64,000 bases of DNA from Poriferisodalis sp965198245 (GTDB lineage: Bacteria > Actinomycetota > Acidimicrobiia > Acidimicrobiales > Poriferisodalaceae). Below, one piece after another: positions 54,416 through 62,400 of this stretch. A program made the translations under genes and the position numbers. Under the pieces are notes generated by a model. The model worked only from the letters and a program-made list of their open reading frames with translations, had not been told where the DNA came from and ran no database searches. The stretch lies in the NCBI RefSeq assembly GCF_965198245.1, contig NZ_OZ240249.1, positions 4,278,001-4,342,000 on the forward strand, read 5' to 3'. Every line of letters begins with the position of its first letter. The stretch's first letter is position 1.

Positions 54416-55117
54416 TCAAACCCTTGCCGGCGCTGGGGCTGCCGACGCGCCCAGTGGCGCTGCGTTTGCGGACGCGCCCAGTGGCGCTTTGACAGCGTTG
54501 CGGACGATGACCGTGCCGCCCTTGGGTCCGGGGACCGAACCGCGCACCAACAGCAGGCCGCGCTCCGCGTCGGCCTCGACGACAGCGAGGTTGAGCGTGG
54601 TGACCTTCTCGCTGCCCATGCGGCCGGCCATTCGGGTCCCCTTGAACACACGCGAGGGCGTGGCGCAGGCACCGATGGCTCCGGGAGCGCGATGCACGCG
54701 GTGGGCGCCGTGGCTGGCTCGCTGGCCCGAGAAATTGTGCCGCTTCATGACTCCGGCGAAGCCCTTGCCTTTGGAGGTGGCCGTCACATCGACGAGCTCG
54801 CCAGGACCAAAAAGGTCGGCGCCCAATTCGGCGCCGACCTTCACTTCGCTCACATCATCGAGCCGCAGTTCTACGAGGCGTACGCCGGGGTCGACCCCAG
54901 CACGCTCGTAGTGACCCACCGTGGGGCGGTTGAGCTTGCGGGCTTCGTGGTGGCCGTAGGTGACCTGCACCGCGGTGTAGCCGTCCTGCTCGGTGGTGCG
55001 GACGTGGGTGACCCGGCATGCATCCACGCGCAGCACGGTGACCGGGACGACCTTGTTGTCGTCGTCCCAGAGCTGTGTCATGCCGACCTTGGTGGCGACA
55101 AGCGCCTTGTTCGCCAT
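54416..55117 (-). CDS. rplC: 50S ribosomal protein L3
   Basis: 233 residues. GMTQLWDDDNKVVPVTVLRV, TATSKGKGFAGVMKRHNFSG, SHGAHRVHRAPGAIGACATP and RMGSEKVTTLNLAVVEADAE are diagnostic. The C-terminal 25 residues contain a duplicated APLGASA segment (two copies of ACGCGCCCAGTGGCGCT). It is the first gene of this ribosomal operon; rpsJ, usually before it, is absent. Confidence 0.97.
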   Translation of the reverse strand: MANKALVATKVGMTQLWDDDNKVVPVTVLRVDACRVTHVRTTEQDGYTAVQVTYGHHEARKLNRPTVGHYERAGVDPGVRLVELRLDDVSEVKVGAELGADLFGPGELVDVTATSKGKGFAGVMKRHNFSGQRASHGAHRVHRAPGAIGACATPSRVFKGTRMAGRMGSEKVTTLNLAVVEADAERGLLLVRGSVPGPKGGTVIVRNAVKAPLGASANAAPLGASAAPAPARV

Positions 55118-55415
55118 GTGCGCGTCTCTCTCGTGCCTTCGTACCTTCTCGCCACCCTTGCGGGTGGCTCGGCTTGCCAGTCCACCCGTAAGGGCGGCAC
55201 TCTGCTTGCCGGACCGCTCTCACGAGCGGCACGTAAACGCTCCGCACGGCACTGCCGGCGGAGCGGTTCTCTGGTTGTGCCGACCGGTTCCGTGTGCCCC
55301 GAACTCTTCGCTCGCAGCACCCGGCCTGGCCGGACGTCGGTTCGGCGCAGGAACTCCCACACCGCGAATGAAGCAGCCTACCGAGCCCCCACGACTGCCC
55401 CAACCCCGCTGGCGC
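55118..55415 (-). promoter_or_regulatory. Leader region of the ribosomal operon
   Basis: About 300 bases without a gene between the upstream membrane-protein gene and rplC. Two compact hairpins are visible: GCCACCC-TTGC-GGGTGGC (55151-55168) and CCGCTC-TCAC-GAGCGG (55214-55229). The position fits a promoter and structured 5' leader for rplC-rplQ. I could not assign promoter boxes. Confidence 0.45.
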
Positions 55416-55874
55416 TCAGCTGATCTGTCTCAGGCGAGCGCGTTGGTAGGCCGTGAACAGCAGCACTTCACCCGCCAGGACCAGGTGAAACACCGTCGGC
55501 AGGTAGGCAGTGAACCACCTTCCGGCGGCAAAGCTGTCCTCGCCGAATACGCCGGCGCTGCCCCCGAGCCCGAGAACCAGGCGGGCCGACATCACGGTGA
55601 AGTACAGGATCCCAAGCCAAGCGACCGGCGTCATCCAGCGCCGCCCGAAGAGATTCCGGCCTGCTCGGATCCGCAGCGTCGCTACCGCGATGATGACCAG
55701 GATCACGAGCTGGGACACGAACAGTGCCGGGAACGGCAGGCTGCTGCCCTGCCATGCGTCCTGCGAGGGCAAGAAGCTGACACCCCACCAGCGCTGGGTG
55801 GCTTGGCCCGCGACGCGGGCCAAGAACGCCAGGCCCAGCGCCAGGCTCGCCGCGGCGAAGCGGTCGTCGCTCAC
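55416..55874 (-). CDS. Four-helix membrane protein
   Basis: 152 residues with four likely transmembrane helices (about 8-25, 49-68, 82-104 and 123-143). No family signature is recognised. Its ATG overlaps the stop of the enolase-superfamily gene (ATGA). It closes the oxygenase-GH3-enolase operon, so a structural or transport role in the same pathway is plausible but unproven. Confidence 0.7.
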   Translation of the reverse strand: MSDDRFAAASLALGLAFLARVAGQATQRWWGVSFLPSQDAWQGSSLPFPALFVSQLVILVIIAVATLRIRAGRNLFGRRWMTPVAWLGILYFTVMSARLVLGLGGSAGVFGEDSFAAGRWFTAYLPTVFHLVLAGEVLLFTAYQRARLRQIS

Positions 55875-57001
55875 GTGACCTCCAGCGGCACCAGAACGGC
55901 TGCGGGATCAAGCCGAAGGCCCAGCCCGCCGCCGCTGCGATCGGGCACGTCGCGTCCCCGCAGCACGCCGCCGTGACCGAACATGATGGTCCGATCAGTG
56001 AGATCACTGGCCAGCAGGTGCGTGCCGAATGCACCCTCTGCCGCCACGATTGCGCCCGGGGCGCTCGCGATGACTGGAAGCGCTGCCCGGGTGAGCAGGC
56101 TCGTCTCCCCCACCTGGCATCCGACGATGACATCGATGCCGGCATTCGCTGCGGCGGCCACGACGTCGAGTGACCTGAGGACGCCGCCCATTTTCGACAC
56201 GCGCACATTGACGATCCACCGGGACGGATCCGCCAACGCCTCCAGCTGGTCGGCGAGCCACACGCTCTCGTCGGCGATGATCTTGATGCGGCACTCACGG
56301 GCGATCTGAGCGCACCCCTCGATGTCACCCGCCTGCAGCGGTTCCTCGATGGCGAACGCGACGTCATCCAACGCGTCCAAGTGCTCGATGCACGCCATGG
56401 GCGTCTCCCAGAGGTTGTTCGCATCGAGGCGCACGGTCCCCGGCCCTGGATCTCGAGAGGCGAACGGTGCCAGCTTTGCGCGGTCACGCCGGAGCGAGCC
56501 CGAGAGCTTCACCTTGAAATCGGTGAAGCCGCGCGCCCGGTATCCACGGAGCTGCCATCGATACAGCGGCAACGGCATGTCGCCCACGACTGCGGAGTAC
56601 GCCACGTCGGGCGGGCCCGCCGCAACGCCGAGCAATTGCTCGATATTGCAGCTGTTTTCCTTGCCCAGAAGATCGAGCGCAGCGATCTCCATCGCACAGA
56701 ACGCGGCTGGATTCTCGTCAATGGCGCTGCGATGGGCATCGGCCCACGCCCGCAGATCGTTCACGCTCCTGACATCCGCGCAGAACAAATCGGCGTACCG
56801 GCTGACGAATGCAGCGCAGTCGAGGACCGTTTCCCCAGTCACGTACAGCCGCGGACACCCCTCTCCGTAACCGATCTTCCCGTCGGCAGCGTGGGCCGCC
56901 ACGATGACGTTCTCGGCTTGGCTGCGGCTCGCGGAGGCATGCCGGAACACACGCTTGAACGGCACCGGGAACGTGAACGCTTTCAGATGGCGGATCTGCA
57001 C
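55871..57001 (-). CDS. Enolase-superfamily enzyme (muconate-lactonizing subgroup)
   Basis: 376 residues from GTG 57001 (MQIRHLKAFTFPVPFKRVFR). An ATG at 57064 lies inside the GH3 gene. Catalytic residues of the MLE/dipeptide-epimerase subgroup are visible: K163 and K165 (DFKVKLSG), metal ligands D193 (RLDANNLW), E219 (AIEEPLQ) and D244 (IIADESVW), and K270 (RVSKMGG). The two-base design suggests 1,1-proton transfer, such as epimerisation or racemisation of a dipeptide or N-acylamino acid; cycloisomerase and o-succinylbenzoate synthase are alternatives. Linked to GH3 upstream. Confidence 0.85.
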   Translation of the reverse strand: MQIRHLKAFTFPVPFKRVFRHASASRSQAENVIVAAHAADGKIGYGEGCPRLYVTGETVLDCAAFVSRYADLFCADVRSVNDLRAWADAHRSAIDENPAAFCAMEIAALDLLGKENSCNIEQLLGVAAGPPDVAYSAVVGDMPLPLYRWQLRGYRARGFTDFKVKLSGSLRRDRAKLAPFASRDPGPGTVRLDANNLWETPMACIEHLDALDDVAFAIEEPLQAGDIEGCAQIARECRIKIIADESVWLADQLEALADPSRWIVNVRVSKMGGVLRSLDVVAAAANAGIDVIVGCQVGETSLLTRAALPVIASAPGAIVAAEGAFGTHLLASDLTDRTIMFGHGGVLRGRDVPDRSGGGLGLRLDPAAVLVPLEVT

Positions 57002-57024
57002 GCGGTGACCCCGTCGAATCTCGC

Positions 57025-58719
57025 TCAGGTAGCGGTGAGGAAGTCGTCGAAGCCGAACGAGCACTCGGCGCTGTACTGCAAGTGGAGGTACTTGAACTGC
57101 ACATCGCGTTGGCCGTCGGCGACACGCTGCCGCCGGTATGCGTCGCCGGTGCCCGCAGCAAGGAACCGGACGCGCAGCGGAGCGAGCCGACCGCTGGCTC
57201 GTTTCGCGTCGTACTCGACATTGGCGTGTCGCAGCGACCGTTCGATGCTGCTCGCCAAGTCGCCGGCCACGCTGGGCTCCGGCACGGCGTCGCGTGTACT
57301 CGTCAGTTCCGCGTACAACGTGTAGGTCGCCTCGGCCTCGTCGGCGAGCATGATGAAGAACGGCGCGACGGTCCCGAGTTCCGCGATCGCAGCGGTCACG
57401 GCCGAGATCGCCTGAGACTCATAGAGCTTCTCGCCGGTGATGCTCGTGACTCCCTTGCCTTTCTGGATGAAGGACAGGACCGGCGTGCGATCCACCCAGC
57501 CCGTCACCCGCACGATGTCGTTCATGTCGTAGCGGTACAGACCGTCGGCCGTGGTCACGATGACGTAGTAGTCGCGTCCGGTCTCGAGGTCGGCGAGCGT
57601 GCAGGTTTGCAGGCCACGGTCCGCTTCATCGGCTGCCGCCTCCCACGCGTCGCGTTCTGCGAACTCGAAGAAGTTGTCGGCCAGGGTCGCCACGCACGAG
57701 CCCTCGATGGGATCGATGTTGACGGTGCCGCTCACCTCGCTGGCGAGATAGCCCAATTCGAACACGGGGCAACCGCTCGTCAACATTGGCTGGAGGCGCT
57801 CGACGGCCAGGCCGCAGCTCCCCCCGGTCCACGTCACAACCGCGCGCAGATCGCTCCAGATGTCGGCGTAGGTGAGCTCGCCAGCAGTCTCGAGGCATCG
57901 GCCCAGCGCTGCAGCTCGCTCCGGATCCGCCCGGAGCCCGAGTTGGTCGCTGCGATTCTCGACAGAGCAGCCCGCTGGCAATTTCCCCGTGGCCACTGCG
58001 GTGAGCACCATCTCGGCGTGCGTGTTGAGCACATCCATCAGCCGGACGAACGTCGACGGGTTCGCCGTCGCCATCGCAGTGACGGAGTCGTCAGCGGCAC
58101 CCAGCACCGCCATCGTCAAGTAGCGGGCGTCGTAGTCGGCAATGTCCGAGACCGACGCGGGCAGCACATACCGGCGGCGAAGCAGCGCACCCTGGCTCGC
58201 GTAGATCTGGCCCGATGCCGAGCCGTACGGCGTGCCCGCCGGCATGGTGCCTTCGTGCGCAGCGCCGCTCACCACGAACACCTTGCCGCCGAGTGCTGAT
58301 GTCCGCCTCGACAACGCGTATGCGGCGAGTCGCTGCAAGCGTTGGATTCGGGCCAAGCCGGCCTTGGTCAGCGGGATGTTCTTGGGCGCTGCGACGGTGC
58401 CGCTGGTCTGGTTGTAATAGACGGGCTGTTCCGCGGTAAGGCAGGGCTCGCCGGTGGCCTCTTGCCGCTCGATCCCCTCCCGCAGGTCCTCATAAGTCTG
58501 CACTGGCACGGCACGCTGGTAGTCCTCGAATCCTGCGACGGAGCCGAATCGATGATCGGCGCCGAATACCGTGCCGGCATTGTCGGACAGGATGCGTTGC
58601 AGCACTTGATCCTGAGCCGCCCGCGGATGGGCGCACGCATCGACGAGCCGACGGTGCGTTCGCCCGCTGGCCGCGGCCAGTCCAGCTCGAAGCAGGCGGT
58701 AGTTGAAGCCGTCGGTCAC
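57025..58719 (-). CDS. GH3-family acyl-adenylating amidosynthetase
   Basis: 564 residues of the GH3 family, a branch of the adenylate-forming (ANL-like) enzymes known in plants for conjugating jasmonate or auxin to amino acids, with bacterial members of mostly unknown role. The ATP-binding P-loop is YYNQTSGTVAAPKNIPLT, and further motifs are PVFELGYLASE, YYVIVTTADGLYRYDMNDIV and FIQKGKGVTSITGEKLYESQ. The start overlaps the oxygenase stop as ATGA. The likely reaction is acid + ATP to acyl-AMP, then amide or thioester formation. Confidence 0.88.
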   Translation of the reverse strand: MTDGFNYRLLRAGLAAASGRTHRRLVDACAHPRAAQDQVLQRILSDNAGTVFGADHRFGSVAGFEDYQRAVPVQTYEDLREGIERQEATGEPCLTAEQPVYYNQTSGTVAAPKNIPLTKAGLARIQRLQRLAAYALSRRTSALGGKVFVVSGAAHEGTMPAGTPYGSASGQIYASQGALLRRRYVLPASVSDIADYDARYLTMAVLGAADDSVTAMATANPSTFVRLMDVLNTHAEMVLTAVATGKLPAGCSVENRSDQLGLRADPERAAALGRCLETAGELTYADIWSDLRAVVTWTGGSCGLAVERLQPMLTSGCPVFELGYLASEVSGTVNIDPIEGSCVATLADNFFEFAERDAWEAAADEADRGLQTCTLADLETGRDYYVIVTTADGLYRYDMNDIVRVTGWVDRTPVLSFIQKGKGVTSITGEKLYESQAISAVTAAIAELGTVAPFFIMLADEAEATYTLYAELTSTRDAVPEPSVAGDLASSIERSLRHANVEYDAKRASGRLAPLRVRFLAAGTGDAYRRQRVADGQRDVQFKYLHLQYSAECSFGFDDFLTAT

Positions 58720-59681
58720 GAAGACGTCGTTGTCTCGACGGCCCGCTTGTCGAGTCCTCGAATCAATGGGGTGCGCATCTGGGCCACAAAGCCCGTCGGA
58801 TATTCCCGGTTCAGCAGTCCGAGCCGTCCGACGGCTCGGTCCGCGGGGAGGTACCGGGTCCCGAACAGCACATCCCAGATGATCAGGTTGTTGCCGAAAT
58901 TGTGATCGGACTCCGCCGGCAGCTCAGAGTGGTGCCAACGGTGCAGCTCAGGGCCGCTGATGAGGTAGTTGAGCCACCCAAGGCGCACATCGCAATTGGA
59001 GTGCTGATAGAAGCCGTTCAGCGCGTAGAAGACGAAATACGCCGCAAGCACCTCGCTTCCCACGCCCACGAGCACAAACGGCAATGCGTCAACGCAGAAC
59101 TGGACCGCCTTCTCTCCTGGATGGAAGCGCCCGACGTTGAGCCAGTACAGCCGGTGCGGCGAGTGGTGCACGGCGTGCCACCGCCACATGAACGCTGAGC
59201 CGTGAAACGCGCGGTGCATCCAGTACCGGAAGAAGTCAGCCACGGCCAGCATCAGGACCGCCTGCAGCGCGACGGGCCAGGTGTGCGGCCACAGGCCCCC
59301 GAGCGTGAGGTCGCCTTCTCGCAACCAGCCGGCAAACGCCGTCGTTGCTGCGAGCGAGAACAGCAACGGCAACACCACCTGCACGGCCACCATGAAGGCC
59401 ACATCGGCTCGCACGTCGCCACCCTGCGGACGCCATTCGGGGCGATAGGGCACGATGATCTCGTGCAAAGTGACCAGTCCGGCCCCAACCAGCACCGCCA
59501 CGTACGACGCAACCACGACGGGCGCGCCGAGCGATCCCAGCGTGGTGTAGATGCCGATCCCCAGCAGGATCACGATCGGATACGAGCCTCGAACCGCAAG
59601 CCTCGCGAGAGCGGATGATCGGTCTCCACTATGGGCGTACCAATCAGAATCCACTCGCTCCTGCTCGGGCGCGGCCGCCAT
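58716..59681 (-). CDS. Sterol-desaturase/fatty-acid-hydroxylase family membrane oxygenase
   Basis: 321 residues with about five hydrophobic segments and the full histidine cluster of the family: HRAFH, WHAVHHSPH, and HRWHHSELPAESDHNFGNN. These bind a non-haem diiron centre that hydroxylates or desaturates lipids. A cytoplasmic polar head of about 20 residues precedes the first helix. It is the first gene of a tightly coupled set with GH3, the enolase-superfamily enzyme and a small membrane protein. Confidence 0.9.
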   Translation of the reverse strand: MAAAPEQERVDSDWYAHSGDRSSALARLAVRGSYPIVILLGIGIYTTLGSLGAPVVVASYVAVLVGAGLVTLHEIIVPYRPEWRPQGGDVRADVAFMVAVQVVLPLLFSLAATTAFAGWLREGDLTLGGLWPHTWPVALQAVLMLAVADFFRYWMHRAFHGSAFMWRWHAVHHSPHRLYWLNVGRFHPGEKAVQFCVDALPFVLVGVGSEVLAAYFVFYALNGFYQHSNCDVRLGWLNYLISGPELHRWHHSELPAESDHNFGNNLIIWDVLFGTRYLPADRAVGRLGLLNREYPTGFVAQMRTPLIRGLDKRAVETTTSS

Positions 59682-59737
59682 GGGCTGAGCCTAGGTTGCA
59701 CCGTGCGCATGGCAGCCGAATGCGCGGTGCATGCGGC

Positions 59738-60763
59738 TCAGTCGCCGAGGCGGACGATGGTGGTGCCGATCGTGCGGCCGCCGAGCAGGTCGACGAATGC
59801 GCCACCCGCGGCGTCGAGGCCGTTGTACGTGACGTGACGGGGCACGAGCGAACCGGCATCTATCCACTCGCGCATCTCCGCGCGGGCCTCGTCGTAGCGG
59901 TCGGCGTAGGAGAAGACAATGAAGCCCTGCATGCGTACTTGATTGTTCACCAGCAGGCCCGGGATGCCGCGCGGGCTGGGGTCGGGAGTGGCGGTGTCGT
60001 AGGCCGACACGGCTCCGCAGCACACGATGCGGCCGAAGGTGGCCATGCGGAACAGGGCGGAGCCCAGGATTTCGCCGCCGGTGTTGTCGAAGTACACGTT
60101 GATGCGGCTGGGTGTGGCAGCCCGGAACTCGGCCCGGAAATCGGGCGAGTGCCGGTTGATGGCAGTGTCGAAGCCGATCTCGTCGGTCAGCAGCTCGCAT
60201 TTCTCGTCCGAACCGGCCACGCCCACCACCGTGGCGCCGAGCGACTTGGCGATCTGTCCGACAATGTGTCCCACCGACCCGGCCGCTGCGGACACCACCA
60301 CGGTCTCGCCCGGCTGCGGTCGGCCGACATCCAGCAAGCCGAAGTAGGCAGTGAGCCCGTTCGTACCCAGCACACCCAGGTGCAAGGCGGGATCGAGCGA
60401 GCCTTCGGCAACGCGGAGATCGCCGCTGGCCATCACTGCATGGCGGCGCCAGCCGGTCCAGCCCACCACCGTGTCGTCCACGTTGATCCCCTCGGCGTTC
60501 GAGGCCTCCACCACGCCGGCGCCAGTGCCTCGCATCACGACGCCCACCTCCGGAGCGCCCGCGTAGCTGGCACTGCCTTGCAGTCCGGCCCGCTGTCCCG
60601 CGCCGATCGTGATCGCCTGCACCCGCACCAGCACCTCGCCTGGCCCCGGTTCGGGCACGTCTTCGGTCTGCATCGCGAAGTGCTCGCTACTGAGCGGCCC
60701 GTCGGGCACTTTCGCCAGCACGACGCAGTCGGACACCCGCGCTGCACCCTGTTGTTCAGCCAT
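59738..60763 (-). CDS. NAD(P)H-dependent oxidoreductase of the medium-chain family
   Basis: 341 residues, zinc-independent MDR fold of the prostaglandin-reductase/curcumin-reductase type. PEPGPGEVLVRVQAITIGAG, GTNGLTAYFGLLDVGRPQPG, the Rossmann motif VSAAAGSVGHIVGQIAKSLG and VYFDNTGGEILGSAL are typical. Substrates are usually alpha,beta-unsaturated ketones. It starts 227 bases from the divergent molybdenum hydroxylase operon and 56 bases upstream of the oxygenase gene on the same strand. Confidence 0.88.
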   Translation of the reverse strand: MAEQQGAARVSDCVVLAKVPDGPLSSEHFAMQTEDVPEPGPGEVLVRVQAITIGAGQRAGLQGSASYAGAPEVGVVMRGTGAGVVEASNAEGINVDDTVVGWTGWRRHAVMASGDLRVAEGSLDPALHLGVLGTNGLTAYFGLLDVGRPQPGETVVVSAAAGSVGHIVGQIAKSLGATVVGVAGSDEKCELLTDEIGFDTAINRHSPDFRAEFRAATPSRINVYFDNTGGEILGSALFRMATFGRIVCCGAVSAYDTATPDPSPRGIPGLLVNNQVRMQGFIVFSYADRYDEARAEMREWIDAGSLVPRHVTYNGLDAAGGAFVDLLGGRTIGTTIVRLGD

Positions 60764-60990
60764 GACTCGCTCCTTGGGTCTCGCCCAGCACCCGCCATGA
60801 TTGCCGGTTTCCGGCGACCATTCTTCGTTCGCTCGCCGCCGGGTCGCGTTCGCCCGTGCGGCCGACGACGTTCGCTAACGCGACAAGCACGGCCCAGCGC
60901 AACTATCGTCCGCTGCCGTGTACTCACGACCGCCGAGAGGCGGTGCCGTCGATACATTTCGCCACAGATACCGGATCGGGAGCTACCCGC

Positions 60991-61887
60991 ATGAAATATG
61001 CCGCGCCGACCACCATCGATGAGGCCCGGGCGCTGCTCGCTGGCGATACCGACGCCATCGTGTTCGCAGGCGCCACCGACGTCGTGCCGCAGATGCGCGG
61101 CGGCCGGCCCGAGCCGTCGATGGTGATCGACCTCAAGAAGATCGACCGTCTCATGTCGGTAAGCCTCGAGGGCGACACCTGGCACGTCGGAGCCGCAGTG
61201 CCCTCTTCGGCGCTCACCGGCGATGCCGCCTTCAGTGCCGATTTTCCGGGCCTGAGCGAGGCCTCCGGGCTCATCGGGTCGGACCAGATCCAGAACCGCT
61301 CGAGCCTCGGTGGGAACCTGTGCAACGCCTCTCCCGCCGCCGACTCTGTGCCGGCTCTGGTGGTGAACGATGCGGTCGCGGTGATCGCAGGGGCCGACGG
61401 CGAGCGACGAGTGCCCGTGGCCGACGTGGTGACGGGTCCGGGCCAGACGTCGCTGGCCCACGGCGAGATCGTGGTGAGCTTCGAGCTCGCGCGCCCAGCA
61501 GCCCGCACCGCGGACGCTTACCTGCGGCTCATCCCGCGCACTGAGATGGACATCGCCGTGGTGGGCGCCGGCGTACGGCTCACGCTGGATGGCAACGGCA
61601 CCGTGAGCGCGGCCGCTGTTGCACTCGGCGCGGTGGCTCCCACCGTCGTGCGAGTGCCCGCAGCGCAAGCAGCGCTGGTCGGCAGCCGTCTCGACGACGC
61701 GGCGCTGGCCGCAGCAGCCACAGCCGCCAGCGATGCCTGCAATCCCATCGATGACAAGCGAGGCACGATCAACTACCGGCGCCAGGTCGCCGGTGTGCTC
61801 ACCCGTCGAGCCGCCGGCATCGCCGCCGACCGGATCCGCACACGCAACGGACAACCCGACAACCAACAGCCCGGAGCTTCCCAATGA
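60991..61887 (+). CDS. FAD-binding medium subunit of a molybdenum hydroxylase
   Basis: 298 residues from ATG 60991. FAD motifs are VFAGATDVVPQM and SLGGNLCNASPAADSVPAL, as in CoxM or XdhB. The C-terminal domain ends with a TINYRRQVAGVLTRRA segment. It overlaps the next gene by four bases. The three genes follow the M-S-L order of CO-dehydrogenase-like operons. Confidence 0.92.
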   Translation: MKYAAPTTIDEARALLAGDTDAIVFAGATDVVPQMRGGRPEPSMVIDLKKIDRLMSVSLEGDTWHVGAAVPSSALTGDAAFSADFPGLSEASGLIGSDQIQNRSSLGGNLCNASPAADSVPALVVNDAVAVIAGADGERRVPVADVVTGPGQTSLAHGEIVVSFELARPAARTADAYLRLIPRTEMDIAVVGAGVRLTLDGNGTVSAAAVALGAVAPTVVRVPAAQAALVGSRLDDAALAAAATAASDACNPIDDKRGTINYRRQVAGVLTRRAAGIAADRIRTRNGQPDNQQPGASQ

Positions 61888-62363
61888 CCCGCACCCATGT
61901 GACCTGCGAGATCAACGGCGACACTGTTGACTTCTTGACCGAAGACGGCGAATCGCTGCTCAATGCACTGCGGGACGAGCTGGGTCTCATCGGGGCCAAG
62001 GAAGGCTGCGGCACCGGCGACTGCGGTGCCTGCTCGATCATCATGAACGGGCGCCTGCAGTGCTCGTGCCTGATCTTCGCTCCCGAGGCAGACGGCGCAG
62101 CCATCACCACCTGCGAGGGTCTCGCCAGCGCCGAGGGGCTGCACCCGCTGCAGCAGTGCTTCCTCGAAGGCGCTGCGCTGCAGTGCGGCATCTGCACTCC
62201 CGGATTCCTCGTGGCTGCAAAGGCTCTCCTCGACGAGAACCCTGATCCCACCGAAACCGAAGTGCGCTACGCGCTGGCAGGCAATCTGTGCCGTTGCACC
62301 GGGTACGACAAGATCGTGCGCTCCGTGCTCGACGCAGCCGTCCAGATCCGTACCGCCGCTTGA
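61884..62363 (+). CDS. [2Fe-2S] small subunit of a molybdenum hydroxylase
   Basis: 159 residues. The plant-type cluster ligands are in GCGTGDCGACSIIMNGRLQC, and the second cluster ligands in LQCGICTPGFLVAAKALL and AGNLCRCTGYDKIV. It passes electrons between the Mo site and FAD. The large subunit follows 37 bases later. Confidence 0.95.
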   Translation: MTRTHVTCEINGDTVDFLTEDGESLLNALRDELGLIGAKEGCGTGDCGACSIIMNGRLQCSCLIFAPEADGAAITTCEGLASAEGLHPLQQCFLEGAALQCGICTPGFLVAAKALLDENPDPTETEVRYALAGNLCRCTGYDKIVRSVLDAAVQIRTAA

Positions 62364-62400
62364 CCCAACCTCGCTTGAGAACGCACAAGGACACCTGAAC

